Positions 53,283 through 62,612 are shown, counted from the stretch's first letter. The stretch: 64,000 bases of DNA from Methylotuvimicrobium sp018830325 (GCF_044788715.1 NZ_CP173170.1:1116001-1180000), one strand, 5' to 3'. Program-made: numbers and translations. Notes: generated by a model from the letters alone, not told the origin.

Positions 53283-56200
53283 ATGAGTAACGTCGGCCAG
53301 CGCGAACGCATTAACCAAAACCGTATTGTTCAGTTTTTTCAAACTGACTTGGGCTATCGCTATTTAGGTGGTTGGCAGGATCGCGCCAATAATAAAAATA
53401 TTGAGGTCGATATCCTTGTCGATTGGCTAAAAAGTCGCGGTGTGAGCGAAGCCTTGATTAATCGCGCCATTCGCCAGTTGGATACGGCGGCAGCGCTGGG
53501 CGAAGGTAAAAAACTCTACTACGCCAACAAAGAGGTCTATCGCTTGCTGCGTTATGGCGTAAAAGATAAAGAAGGCGCAGGCCATCAGAATGAAACGGTA
53601 TGGCTGATTGATTGGAGCAATCCTGAAGCCAATGATTTTGCCATTGCCGAAGAAGTCTCCATTAAAGGCGAGAACAAAAAACGCCCGGACATCGTGTTGT
53701 ATGTGAATGGTATTGCTTTAGGCGTAATAGAGATGAAACGCTCATCGGTTTCGGTTTCTGAAGGTATCCGCCAAAACCTTGATAACCAGAAGAAAGACTT
53801 TATCCGCAATTTCTTTACCACCATGCAATTAGTGATGGCAGGCAACGATACTCAAGGCCTTCGCTACGGCGCGATTGAAACGCCGGAAAAGCATTATCTG
53901 GAGTGGAAAGAAGACGTCGCCAATCCATACGATCATAAGCTGGAGTTTCATCTGAGCCGCGTTTGTAGCAAGCAGCGCTTTTTGCAAATTATCCACGACT
54001 TCATTGTATTTGACGCTGGCGTAAAGAAAACCTGCCGTCACAATCAGTTCTTTGGCATTGAGGCGGCCAAGCGCCATATTGCTCGACGTGAGGGCGGGAT
54101 TATTTGGCACACTCAAGGTTCGGGCAAAAGTTTGACCATGGTGTGGTTAGCCAAGTGGATACGCGAAAACGTAAAAGATGCCCGCGTGCTGATCGTGACC
54201 GACCGCACTGAGCTCGACGAGCAGATTGAAAAAGTTTTCACCGGTGTTGAGGAAGATATTTATCGCACCAAAAGCGGTGCCGACTTGGTGGCGACACTCA
54301 ATCAACCCAACCCTTGGTTGGTGTGTTCTTTGGTACACAAGTTTGGGCGACAGTCTGACTCGGAAAATGATGCCGCGACCGATGAGTTTATTGCAGAGTT
54401 AAAGCAGTCTCTGCCATCCGATTTCAATGCCAAAGGCGACCTATTTGTGTTTGTGGATGAGTGTCATCGCACCCAATCGGGCAAGTTACACGAAGCGATG
54501 AAATCGATTCTGCCGCAGGCCATGTTTGTTGGCTTTACCGGTACGCCGCTGATGAAAAAGGACAAGAAAAAATCCGTAGAGGTGTTTGGGCCTTACATTC
54601 ATACCTATAAATTCGACGAAGCCGTGGCCGATGGCGTGGTACTGGATTTGCGCTACGAAGCGCGAGACATCGACCAGAACATCACCTCACAGAAAAAGGT
54701 GGATGAGTGGTTTGAGGCGAAAACCCGTGGCTTATCTCGATTAGCCAAAACACAGCTCAAGCAGAAATGGGGCACCATGCAAAAGGTGCTGTCCAGCAAA
54801 TCGCGCTTGCAGCAGATTGTGAATGATATCCTGCTGGACATGGATACCAAGCCGCGCCTGATGGACGGGCGCGGCAATGCCATGTTGGTGTGCTCCAGTG
54901 TGTATCAAGTTTGTAAGGCCTATGAGATGTTCAGCCAAACCGATTTGGCAGGCAAGATTGCCATTGTTACCAGTTTCCAACCTACCGCTGCCGGCATTAA
55001 GGGTGAAGAAACCGGTGAAGGCTTAACGGAAAAGCTGTTCAAATACGACACCTACCGCAAGATGTTGGCGGATTATTTCGAGCAACCTGAAGAGCTGGCA
55101 GCCAGGCGCGTGGGGGAGTTTGAAAAGGAAGTCATAAAACGCTTCGTGAATGAGCCAGGGCAAATGCGCTTGCTGATTGTGGTCGATAAGCTCTTAACCG
55201 GCTTTGATGCGCCTTCGGCAACGTATTTGTATATCGACAAGCAAATGGCCGATCACAACCTGTTTCAGGCGATCTGTCGGGTAAACCGTTTGGATGGTGA
55301 TGACAAAGAATACGGTTATATCATCGATTACAAAGACCTGTTCCGCTCATTGGATAAAGCGGTATCGGATTATACGGAGGGCGCATTTGACGGCTACGAC
55401 AAGGAAGATGTCGCCGGGCTATTAAAAGATCGTTTAGAGCAAGCCAAACTCGATTTGGATAATGCGCTGGAAATGGTACGCGCTTTATGTGAGCCGGTAA
55501 AAGCCCCGCGGAATACCGAGGATTACATTCACTATTTTTGTGGCGAGTCAGGATCGAATCAGGATGAATTGACTGATAAGGAGGCGCTTCGTTTAACTAT
55601 GTACCAGAACGTGGCCAAGCTGCTGCGAGCCTTTGCCAATATCGCCAACGAAATGGCCGATGCCGGATATTCTGCACAAGACGTTGAGGCAATCCGGTCG
55701 GAAGTCGTCCACTTTGAAAAGGTTCGCGACGAGGTAAAACTGGCCAGCGGTGATTTAGTGGAGATGAAACGCTTTGAACCCGCGATGCGCCACCTGTTAG
55801 ATATGTATATTCGGGCTGATGATAGCGAAACCTTGATGGACTTTGAAGAACTCGGGCTCATCGAGCTGATTGTCGAAAAAGGCGCCGATGCTTTGGATGC
55901 TTTGCCGGAGAGTATCCGCAAGAACCGAGAAGCCATGTCTGAAACCATCGAAAACAATGTGCGTAAAACCATCGTGGATGAAAATCCTGTTAATCCGAAA
56001 TATTACGAACAGATGTCTGTTTTATTAGATGAATTGATTGAGTTACGCAGACAAAAGGCCATTGAATATCAGGAATATCTGGAACGAATTTGCGAGCTGT
56101 CTCGCAAGGTCATTCGCCCGGATCAAACGACTTCGAATTATCCGCCTTCCATAGACACCAATGCCAAGCGAGCTTTCTACGATAACTTTGGCAATGATGA

Positions 56201-56375
56201 AGTATTGGCAACGAAAATTGATACTGCGATTCGTTACACCAAAAAGGCTGATTGGGCGGGTGATCGTTTTAAAGAGCGTGAAATTGCCAATGCTATCAGG
56301 GAAGAAACGGCTGGTTATAACGTGGATATTCAAGGCGTAATGGAACTGGCCAAGGCGCAGAAAGAGTATCAGTGA
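53283..56375 (+). CDS. hsdR: Type I restriction endonuclease HsdR
   Basis: 1030 residues. Nuclease domain with KRPDIVLYVNGIALGVIEMK near residue 140 (PD...E-x-K), then the SF2 translocase: Walker A HTQGSGKSLTMVWL near residue 277, DECH (FVDECHRTQSG) near residue 392, GFTGTPL, and motif VI FQAICRVNRLDG near residue 660. A helical C-terminal part binds HsdM. Translocates and cleaves unmodified DNA. The gene is complete with all catalytic motifs. Overlaps the following metalloprotease gene by 4 bases. Confidence 0.96.
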   Translation: MSNVGQRERINQNRIVQFFQTDLGYRYLGGWQDRANNKNIEVDILVDWLKSRGVSEALINRAIRQLDTAAALGEGKKLYYANKEVYRLLRYGVKDKEGAGHQNETVWLIDWSNPEANDFAIAEEVSIKGENKKRPDIVLYVNGIALGVIEMKRSSVSVSEGIRQNLDNQKKDFIRNFFTTMQLVMAGNDTQGLRYGAIETPEKHYLEWKEDVANPYDHKLEFHLSRVCSKQRFLQIIHDFIVFDAGVKKTCRHNQFFGIEAAKRHIARREGGIIWHTQGSGKSLTMVWLAKWIRENVKDARVLIVTDRTELDEQIEKVFTGVEEDIYRTKSGADLVATLNQPNPWLVCSLVHKFGRQSDSENDAATDEFIAELKQSLPSDFNAKGDLFVFVDECHRTQSGKLHEAMKSILPQAMFVGFTGTPLMKKDKKKSVEVFGPYIHTYKFDEAVADGVVLDLRYEARDIDQNITSQKKVDEWFEAKTRGLSRLAKTQLKQKWGTMQKVLSSKSRLQQIVNDILLDMDTKPRLMDGRGNAMLVCSSVYQVCKAYEMFSQTDLAGKIAIVTSFQPTAAGIKGEETGEGLTEKLFKYDTYRKMLADYFEQPEELAARRVGEFEKEVIKRFVNEPGQMRLLIVVDKLLTGFDAPSATYLYIDKQMADHNLFQAICRVNRLDGDDKEYGYIIDYKDLFRSLDKAVSDYTEGAFDGYDKEDVAGLLKDRLEQAKLDLDNALEMVRALCEPVKAPRNTEDYIHYFCGESGSNQDELTDKEALRLTMYQNVAKLLRAFANIANEMADAGYSAQDVEAIRSEVVHFEKVRDEVKLASGDLVEMKRFEPAMRHLLDMYIRADDSETLMDFEELGLIELIVEKGADALDALPESIRKNREAMSETIENNVRKTIVDENPVNPKYYEQMSVLLDELIELRRQKAIEYQEYLERICELSRKVIRPDQTTSNYPPSIDTNAKRAFYDNFGNDEVLATKIDTAIRYTKKADWAGDRFKEREIANAIREETAGYNVDIQGVMELAKAQKEYQ

Positions 56376-57088
56376 TGGCAATGATTGAAATCGGTTCGAT
56401 TACGATGCAGTTGAATCGCAAGGCAATTAAAAATCTGCATATCAGCGTGTTGCCGCCTGATGGCCGCGTGCGGGTGTCTGCGCCAGTATCCATGACGGAT
56501 ACGGCTATTCGTATGGCGGTGATCAGTCGCATTCCCTGGATCAAAAAACAGCAAAGTGGCTTTGCCAAACAACCCCGCCAGTCTGACAGGGAAATGGTGA
56601 GTGGCGAATGTCACTACTTATGGGGAAAACGCTATCGGCTCAATGTCGTAGAGCGGTCCGGTAAACATGAAATCAAGTTGGGACGTGGTTGGTTGCACCT
56701 GTATGTCAGTACGTCTGCGACGGCTGAAAACAGGGCTTTGGTATTGAACTCGTTTTACCGAGATGCGTTAAAGAAACGAATCGCTGACTTATTGACTGTT
56801 TGGCAAAGCAAAATAGGCGTAGCCGCTGCCGATTGGGGCGTTAAGAGGATGAAAACCAAGTGGGGCAGCTGTAACACGCAAGCAAAGCGTATTTGGCTGA
56901 ACTTAGAGTTGGCGAAGAAGCCGCCCGAGTGTTTGGAATATATCCTAGTGCATGAGTTGGTGCATTTGCTTGAACGTACACATAATGAACGGTTTAAGGC
57001 CCATATGGAAAAGCTTCTTCCTGACTGGCGTGAGCGTCGGGACTTGTTGAATCGTATGCCATTGGCACACAACGACTGGGTTTACTAG
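56372..57088 (+). CDS. YgjP/SprT-like M48-type metallopeptidase
   Basis: 238 residues. DUF45 pattern with zinc motif LVHELVHLLERTHNERF (HExxH near residue 196 with a third His downstream) and KTKWGSCNTQAKRIWLNLEL before it. In many type I loci a gene of this kind closes the operon; the protein may process a partner or act as a DNA-protein crosslink-type protease, which is not known. Last gene of the restriction operon; overlaps hsdR. Confidence 0.9.
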   Translation: MMAMIEIGSITMQLNRKAIKNLHISVLPPDGRVRVSAPVSMTDTAIRMAVISRIPWIKKQQSGFAKQPRQSDREMVSGECHYLWGKRYRLNVVERSGKHEIKLGRGWLHLYVSTSATAENRALVLNSFYRDALKKRIADLLTVWQSKIGVAAADWGVKRMKTKWGSCNTQAKRIWLNLELAKKPPECLEYILVHELVHLLERTHNERFKAHMEKLLPDWRERRDLLNRMPLAHNDWVY

Positions 57089-57320
57089 GCAATTACGCGG
57101 AGTTACAAATGGTTTGCGTAATTATGCATGTGGCGCGTATGCTCAGTATATTTCCGGAAGCTATTTCCAACCACATCTTCAATATTGCAAGGAGTATGAT
57201 TGCCAATGCTAATTGTGCTGATATTCTATTTGACAATTCGTTATAATCGAAATGAATGGAATAAATGAGCCAATGACAAGGACTTTCGCTTCTATTGTTA
57301 ACCAAATGGTGAGCCTGTAA

Positions 57321-57785
57321 ATGTTTGGATTTACTTCGGATCATTCCGCTTCGGGAACGGCTAGCACAATCATCAATAAGCCGGTGGATGATGTGTTTAA
57401 TTTTATCGGGGTCGATTTTTTTAAAAATTATCCTCGGTGGTCGCCTGAGGTCATCGAATGCGAATTACTGAGTGATCCGCCCTTACGTTTGAATAGTCTT
57501 GCCAGGCAAGTGCGAATCGATCAAGGTCAAAGAAGCGAGTCGACTTTTAAGGTAACTTGCTATGATCCGCTTACTAAATTGACTTTTGAAGGTGTTTCGA
57601 ATCCCTATCGTTGTTTTTATGATTTTAAGCCCGGGCGAACGCCGGAGCAGACCGAGGTCACATTTACTTTTGAGTTATTGAGGCTCGAGCTTTTCATGCT
57701 ACCGTTTGAAAAGCTGATTCGTATTGCTGTGAGAGAGGGCGCGATCCGAACGGTTCGAAATCTCAAAACGTTAATAGAGTCTTAG
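57321..57785 (+). CDS. SRPBCC (START-like) ligand-binding protein, copy 1
   Basis: 154 residues, small soluble helix-grip protein. Opening TASTIINKPVDDVFNFIGVD, then FFKNYPRWSPEVIECELL, LARQVRIDQGQRSESTFKV, FELLRLELFMLPFEKLIRIA. Aligns through its whole length with the protein at 58822. SRPBCC proteins hold hydrophobic ligands such as lipids or polyketides in a central pocket. Paired with a LOV-domain gene, from which it is now separated by repeats C and B. Confidence 0.8.
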   Translation: MFGFTSDHSASGTASTIINKPVDDVFNFIGVDFFKNYPRWSPEVIECELLSDPPLRLNSLARQVRIDQGQRSESTFKVTCYDPLTKLTFEGVSNPYRCFYDFKPGRTPEQTEVTFTFELLRLELFMLPFEKLIRIAVREGAIRTVRNLKTLIES

Positions 57786-57844
57786 GGGTGTAGGGTACGC
57801 TATGGGCTCTCTAAAGTTTATGAATAACGATGAGCGCAGAGCGT

Positions 57845-57945
57845 CACTACCATTAAGTTAAGCCGTCAAAGAATGAGTAATGCTGGCATTCAGGCTCGAT
57901 GGGATTCAAAGGCCTGCCATCCATGGCGGAATGACAGGGTTAGTT
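57845..57945. repeat. Family C repeat, second copy
   Basis: Holds ACCATTAAGTTAAGCCGTC and, later, CCATCCATGGCGGAATGAC. Related, in opposite sense, to 12335-12474. It forms the left half of the repeat block between SRPBCC copy 1 and LOV copy 1. Confidence 0.7.
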
Positions 57946-57951
57946 TATACC

Positions 57952-58110
57952 CATCGTAGATCAAAATTCGGCGCCTGGATGTCCGCTAAAGGACGCCGTG
58001 AATACGTCCTTGTAGGCTCTATGCCAGCTCCATGCTGGCAAAGCCTTTATCGGACACCCAGGCGCCTCCTCAGGCGCTGCCGAAATTTGAAGTACGAAAG
58101 GTATATTGCT
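57952..58110. repeat. Interspersed repeat family B, copy 3 (inverted)
   Basis: Reverse complement of 2211-2370 with some changes: GATCAAAATTCGGCGCC at the left, GCCGTGAATACGTCCTTGTAG in the middle and TTTGAAGTACGAAAGGTAT at the right. It ends about 45 bases before the LOV copy 1 start and lies in frame with it, which creates a false N-terminal extension. Confidence 0.85.
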
Positions 58111-58155
58111 AAGGAATCCGGATATTTTTTGAGTCAGGCGGTGGGGATATCGAAC

Positions 58156-58650
58156 ATGAAATTTCAAATAGAAAAAGATCCGGGGGTTATTCCTCTCATT
58201 CTTACTCAAATTTTGGACGGGTGTGTTAATGGTATTACCTTGTCCGATCCCGATTTGGAAGATAACCCGATCGTCTTCGCGAACGAAGTTTTCGAAAAAA
58301 TCACCGGTTACAGTTGTGATGACATTATTGGAAAAAACTGCCGGTTCTTGCAAGGAAAAGATCATGATCAACCGGAGATTGAAATCTTGCGTGAGGCGAT
58401 CAGGAATCAACGAGCAGTTGAGGTCAAGCTAAAAAACTATAAAAAAAACGGCGATCTTTTTTACAATCGTCTTTCTGTTACCCCCTTATTCGATAACGAA
58501 GGTCGGTTGATTTATTTTCTGGGTGTTCAATACGACATTACCGAACAAATACATGCGCAACATGAGATCGAAAGATTGAATAATTCTTTCGACTTAAGGC
58601 GCTCCGATTACCTTAGTCAGCAGTCTAAGCGAGGAACTGTTAAGCGTTGA
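58156..58650 (+). CDS. Short LOV photoreceptor protein, copy 1
   Basis: 164 residues from ATG 58156; the frame stays open upstream only because it crosses repeats C and B, and the paralogue starts at the matching residue. A PAS/LOV core: the photoactive cysteine motif GKNCRFLQG with Cys62, then LKNYKKNGDLFYNR (flavin-contact Asn) and YFLGVQYDIT (flavin-contact Gln). All LOV flavin residues seem present, so it should bind FMN and react to blue light. A short helical tail (HAQHEIERLNNSFDLR) follows, no output domain. Confidence 0.9.
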   Translation: MKFQIEKDPGVIPLILTQILDGCVNGITLSDPDLEDNPIVFANEVFEKITGYSCDDIIGKNCRFLQGKDHDQPEIEILREAIRNQRAVEVKLKNYKKNGDLFYNRLSVTPLFDNEGRLIYFLGVQYDITEQIHAQHEIERLNNSFDLRRSDYLSQQSKRGTVKR

Positions 58651-58821
58651 ATACTCAAACGTGATCGATTCTTTCAAAAAACAAACAGCTATGCGATATG
58701 GGGAAGCTAATGAGCAATGAGGTTGACATGACGTGTGCCGACATTTATCCGAAAATATCTATGGATATTTCGGTGCCGGATAAAAAAAGCTTCAACTTAC
58801 CACGATCGACAAGGAGGCCGC

Positions 58822-59310
58822 ATGTTTGCGTTTGACTTATCAAAGCCGTTGATCGGCAAAGCTGATATAGGTCTCGAAAAAACCGTTGCTGACGTGTTCG
58901 ATTATGTCGGCTTTCATTTTTTTGATAATTATCCAAAATGGGCCTTGGAAGTTATCGAATTTGAGGTGCTGCAGGAACAACCCATCGGAGTCGGTTCGAG
59001 AGCCAAGCAAGTTAGGATAGAGCAAGGGCAAAAAGTAGAGTCGACCTTCGAGATCACCGAATTTATGCCTTTGCAAAAATTTGCGCTGGAATCGGTAAAC
59101 CAAGAGTTTCGTGAAGTTTATACCTTCAAGAAAAATGAAGAAAGTGATTCCACCCGATTAGAAATTAGCTTTGAGTTGTTGCATGTCGATTTCTTCATGA
59201 GGCCGTTTGAAAAGTTGATTCGCGTTGCCATTGAGGAAGGCTTGCAAAATTCGCTGGAAAACATCCTAACACTGCTGTGTGGGCATTACGGTGGATCGGA
59301 ACCGGTTTGA
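58822..59310 (+). CDS. SRPBCC (START-like) ligand-binding protein, copy 2
   Basis: 162 residues from ATG 58822, set by a strong AAGGAGG five bases before. Same fold as the protein at 57321: TVADVFDYVGFHFFDNYPKW, SRAKQVRIEQGQKVESTFEI, FELLHVDFFMRPFEKLIRVA. Conserved in both: KQVRI/RQVRI, ESTF, FFM/LFM..PFEKLIR. It has an extra C-terminal tail (CGHYGGSEPV). Lies 72 bases before LOV copy 2, the compact arrangement probably ancestral for both pairs. Confidence 0.85.
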   Translation: MFAFDLSKPLIGKADIGLEKTVADVFDYVGFHFFDNYPKWALEVIEFEVLQEQPIGVGSRAKQVRIEQGQKVESTFEITEFMPLQKFALESVNQEFREVYTFKKNEESDSTRLEISFELLHVDFFMRPFEKLIRVAIEEGLQNSLENILTLLCGHYGGSEPV

Positions 59311-59382
59311 TGAAGGTTATTGAACAATGGCGTCATCCCACACTTAATGTTCCAATTGTAAAATTTATCTAGGAGTATAACC

Positions 59383-59829
59383 ATGGCTTTTATCGCTGAA
59401 AAAGATCCGGGATTGATTCCGCAAATTCTATCGCTGATTCTGGATGAATGTATTAATGGCATTACGCTAGCCGACCCCGATCTTGAGGACATGCCGATTG
59501 TTTATGCCAATAAAGCTTTTGTAGCGGTTACCGGTTATTCGCAGGAAGAAGTGATCGGACGCAATTGTCGATTCTTGCAGGGCGATGACCGAAACCAAGA
59601 AGAAATAAAGAGGATTAAGGAGGCCATTAATGAACAAAAGCCGGTTGAGGTAGTACTGCGAAATTATAAAAAAAATGGAGATTTATTCTATAACAAATTT
59701 AAAATAATTCCATTATTCGACAGGAGCGGCAAGCTGATTTATTTTCTCGGCGTGCAATACGATATTACACGGCAAATCGTTGACGAGGAAACTATCAATA
59801 ATTTGAGAAAACAGCTAGAAAGTCTGTAA
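59383..59829 (+). CDS. Short LOV photoreceptor protein, copy 2
   Basis: 148 residues; AGGAG seven bases before ATG. LOV core with GRNCRFLQG (Cys62, same position as copy 1), LRNYKKNGDLFYNK and YFLGVQYDIT. The whole protein aligns with copy 1, starting with IAEKDPGLIPQILSLILDEC against IEKDPGVIPLILTQILDG. A short C-terminal helix (INNLRKQLESL) could dimerise. No output domain, so signal must pass by protein contact, perhaps to the SRPBCC partner. Confidence 0.92.
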   Translation: MAFIAEKDPGLIPQILSLILDECINGITLADPDLEDMPIVYANKAFVAVTGYSQEEVIGRNCRFLQGDDRNQEEIKRIKEAINEQKPVEVVLRNYKKNGDLFYNKFKIIPLFDRSGKLIYFLGVQYDITRQIVDEETINNLRKQLESL

Positions 59830-59930
59830 TATTTTGATTAATTAAGATTTATTTGGGCAATCGTCTAGAGGCTTATCCAGCAAGACTTTCGGTATGGGGT
59901 GTTGTATGTGTTTTATTATAAAGGTGCGTC

Positions 59931-60767
59931 ATGAACGTTGCGGATAGTTCTTTACCGGTTACCGAGCAAGATTTGCCTCTCAATGAAATCTTTTTATCAT
60001 TGGCGCTAGTAGCCTTTGTGTTATTAATTTTCATGGAAGGATTGAAACCTTACCAGCGGTTCGATCGGAAAGTCGCGAAAAATTCGGTGCTGACGAATAC
60101 TACGGCTTTTTTATTCAATAATATTATTTTAACCACGTTAAGAGCGTCCTCGCTTTTTTTTGTGGCTCAACAGTTTTCGAATTATGGCGTATTGAGCGGA
60201 TTGTCTAACGGTCCGATTAAATGGGTGCTGTCGTTTTTGCTCTTTGATCTTGCGATTTATGCTTGGCACTATGCAAGCCACAAATACGAATTTTTATGGC
60301 GTTTCCATAAAATACACCATAGTGATAAAACCTTTAATGTAACGACCGGTTTTCGCTTTCATGTATTCGATTTGTTTATTGAAATCGTCATGAAATGCCT
60401 GTTCGTCATTGTTTTCGGTGTGGATGCTTACGTTATACTCGCGATCGAATTGATCGAGCTGTCTTTTATTTTCTTCCATCATTCGAATCTGTCCTTCGAT
60501 AAAGAAGATTTATTGTCGAAAGTTATTATTACGCCGGCCTTACATAGAACTCATCATTCAGCACTACGCAGTGAACATGACAGTAATTACGGCATCGTGT
60601 TATCGATATGGGATCAATTGTTTGGGACTCGAAAGGAATTGGTTCCTAAAAAGATCGGTCTCGATCTAATCGAAGCCGATAATTTTATACAGCTGTTTTT
60701 CTTGGCATTCATTACCGAAAGACACGTAGCCAAACTATTAGGTTTGATTCCGAAAGGAAGAAAATAA
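59931..60767 (+). CDS. Sterol-desaturase/fatty-acid-hydroxylase family membrane enzyme
   Basis: 278 residues. Hydrophobic helices at about 15-40, 65-95 and 150-190, and the diiron histidine boxes: HYASH (from His113), HKIHH and HRTHH, spaced as in the fatty-acid-hydroxylase superfamily. These use O2 to hydroxylate or desaturate lipids in the membrane. About 100 bp downstream of LOV copy 2 on the same strand, so it may share its transcript. Substrate (sterol, carotenoid, fatty acid or hopanoid) cannot be told. Confidence 0.9.
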   Translation: MNVADSSLPVTEQDLPLNEIFLSLALVAFVLLIFMEGLKPYQRFDRKVAKNSVLTNTTAFLFNNIILTTLRASSLFFVAQQFSNYGVLSGLSNGPIKWVLSFLLFDLAIYAWHYASHKYEFLWRFHKIHHSDKTFNVTTGFRFHVFDLFIEIVMKCLFVIVFGVDAYVILAIELIELSFIFFHHSNLSFDKEDLLSKVIITPALHRTHHSALRSEHDSNYGIVLSIWDQLFGTRKELVPKKIGLDLIEADNFIQLFFLAFITERHVAKLLGLIPKGRK

Positions 60768-60905
60768 AATTATTTTAGCGATTTTGTGTTCCCAGGTAGG
60801 TGGCCCAACCCAGGTGCTTTATAGCCAAGGTTGATCTCGCCTACTCCCTTTTGATTGAAAAACCGTCTAAGAATAAAAAGGCATGGGATATGTCTATCGA
60901 GGACT

Positions 60906-60966
60906 CCAGCCCCTAAATTATCGAAATTCGATCCAGCAACTAAAACATTTGGAATTTAGGGGCTGG
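60906..60966. mobile_element. 61-bp short copy of the CCAGCCCC TIR element
   Basis: Ends CCAGCCCCTAAATT (60906-60919) and complement (60953-60966), the same as those of the 237-bp element at 38311, with only 33 bases between. To its right is a degraded family B-like piece (GATGAACCCGTCCATG...GGCAGCGTTCCCTGCTGCC, to about 61020), the same neighbour as at 38311 in opposite sense. Confidence 0.75.
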
Positions 60967-61100
60967 ATGAACCCGTCCATGGGGGCTTGACGGCAGCGTT
61001 CCCTGCTGCCGACATCCTCGCTAGCCACACCCCATACCTTCATAAAGTTAACCATTTTTTGAGTATAAAGGGAGTAGTATTGCAAGCGGGCGCCGGAAAT

Positions 61101-61127
61101 AAAAAAGGGCGGAGTGTATCCGCCCTT
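61101..61127 (-). terminator. Terminator of the gap-pyk unit
   Basis: On the minus strand: AAGGGCGGA-TACAC-TCCGCCCTT stem followed by TTTTT (61101-61127), 31 bp after the pyk stop. A standard rho-independent terminator. Confidence 0.92.
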
Positions 61128-61157
61128 GATGCATTGTTCAAGAATAACAGTGAGTCA

Positions 61158-62603
61158 TTACGGCGTTAAGCCTTCCCCTACGGTAATCACTTTCAATGCG
61201 TTGGTTCCGCCCTGTACGCCGGTCAGATCGCCTTTGGTGATAATGAATTTATCCCCATTTTGCGCTTGATGGCGTTTTCTTAGCTGTTTGACGATTTCAC
61301 GGTTCACTTCGGCATGATCCGGTTCTTTCAAGTGTTTGTCGAAATAGAACGGAAATACGCCTCGATAAAGCGTTACCTTGCCTAAAGTTTTTTCCTGACT
61401 GCTAAATGCGAAAATAGGAATTCCCGAACTGATTCTGGACATCCATAACGGTGTCGATCCGGATTCGGTCAATGCCGCTATGCCATCAATTGTCGTATGA
61501 TTCGCCATATACATCGCCGACATCGCGATTGCTTCATCGATACGCTGGAATTGCGTATCCATACGATGCTTCGAAACTCGAACGCTCGGTTGTTTTTCGG
61601 TTTCTTCGCAAACCCTTACCATCGCTTCGACCGCTTTGACCGGATATTTACCGGAAGCGGTTTCAGCTGATAGCATGATAGCATCGGTGCCGTCGACGAC
61701 CGCATTCGCAACGTCGAAAACTTCGGCGCGAGTCGGAATCGGGTTTTCGATCATCGATTCCATCATTTGCGTCGCAGTGATCGCAATACGATTCAGTTCG
61801 CGTGCGCGGCTGATGAGTCGTTTTTGTGCGGCCGGAAGGTTAGCGTCGCCGATTTCGACGCCTAAGTCGCCACGAGCGACCATTACCGCATCGGATGCCA
61901 GGATAATTTCATCCATTGCGTCCATCGCTTCGGCGCGCTCGACCTTAGCGACGATGCCGGCATGGCAACCTTCCGCCAGCAGCAATTCGCGTGCTTCGTT
62001 CAAGTCCGCTGCGCATCTAGGAAAAGATACCGCAACATAATCGCAATCGATTTTCGCAATCGTTTTGATGTCTTCCTTGTCTTTTTCGGTCAAAGCAGCG
62101 GCGGAAAGCCCGCCACCCATCAAATTGATGCCTTTGTTGTTGGACAGGTCGCCGCCGACGACTACTTTGCAATTGACGCGTTTGCCGTCGGTATCGACTA
62201 CGTCTAATACCACTCGTCCATCGTCCAACAGTAAACGACTGCCGTTGCGCACTTCGCGAGCCAGCGGTTCGTAAGTGATGCCGACTTGGGTATTATCGCC
62301 GTCGTTCGGTCCTAAGTTGATGTCCAGGGCGAAATTCTGGCCTTCATCGAGCCATACTTTCGTTTCTTTGAAACGCGCTATGCGTATTTTAGGGCCTTGC
62401 AGGTCGCCTAAGATGCCGACACGGCGTCCGGTTTTGCGGCTTAATTCGCGAACTTTGTTGGCTCGGTCAATATGGTCTTGCGCCGAGCCGTGCGAGAAAT
62501 TCATGCGAACCACGTCGATGCCGGCTTTGAACAAGTTTTCCAGGACCCCGGGTTTATCCGTTGCGGGGCCCAAAGTGGCCAGTATTTTGGTTCTTCGTAA
62601 CAT
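61158..62603 (-). CDS. pyk: Pyruvate kinase
   Basis: 481 residues. RRTKILATLGPATDKP near the start, MNFSHGSAQDHIDR, GDLQGPKIRIARF, and the active-site block AVMVARGDLGVEIG near residue 243 with ATQMMESMIENPIPTRAEV. PEP plus ADP to pyruvate and ATP, the last step of glycolysis. Ten bases after gap in the same direction, so the two form an operon closed by the terminator at 61101. Confidence 0.97.
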   Translation of the reverse strand: MLRRTKILATLGPATDKPGVLENLFKAGIDVVRMNFSHGSAQDHIDRANKVRELSRKTGRRVGILGDLQGPKIRIARFKETKVWLDEGQNFALDINLGPNDGDNTQVGITYEPLAREVRNGSRLLLDDGRVVLDVVDTDGKRVNCKVVVGGDLSNNKGINLMGGGLSAAALTEKDKEDIKTIAKIDCDYVAVSFPRCAADLNEARELLLAEGCHAGIVAKVERAEAMDAMDEIILASDAVMVARGDLGVEIGDANLPAAQKRLISRARELNRIAITATQMMESMIENPIPTRAEVFDVANAVVDGTDAIMLSAETASGKYPVKAVEAMVRVCEETEKQPSVRVSKHRMDTQFQRIDEAIAMSAMYMANHTTIDGIAALTESGSTPLWMSRISSGIPIFAFSSQEKTLGKVTLYRGVFPFYFDKHLKEPDHAEVNREIVKQLRKRHQAQNGDKFIITKGDLTGVQGGTNALKVITVGEGLTP

Positions 62604-62612
62604 TAGTGCCCT

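Noticed and set aside
57880..58155. N-terminal extension of LOV copy 1
   Set aside because: It is repeat C and inverted repeat B sequence that happens to be open; the paralogue lacks it, and ATG 58156 aligns with the paralogue's start.
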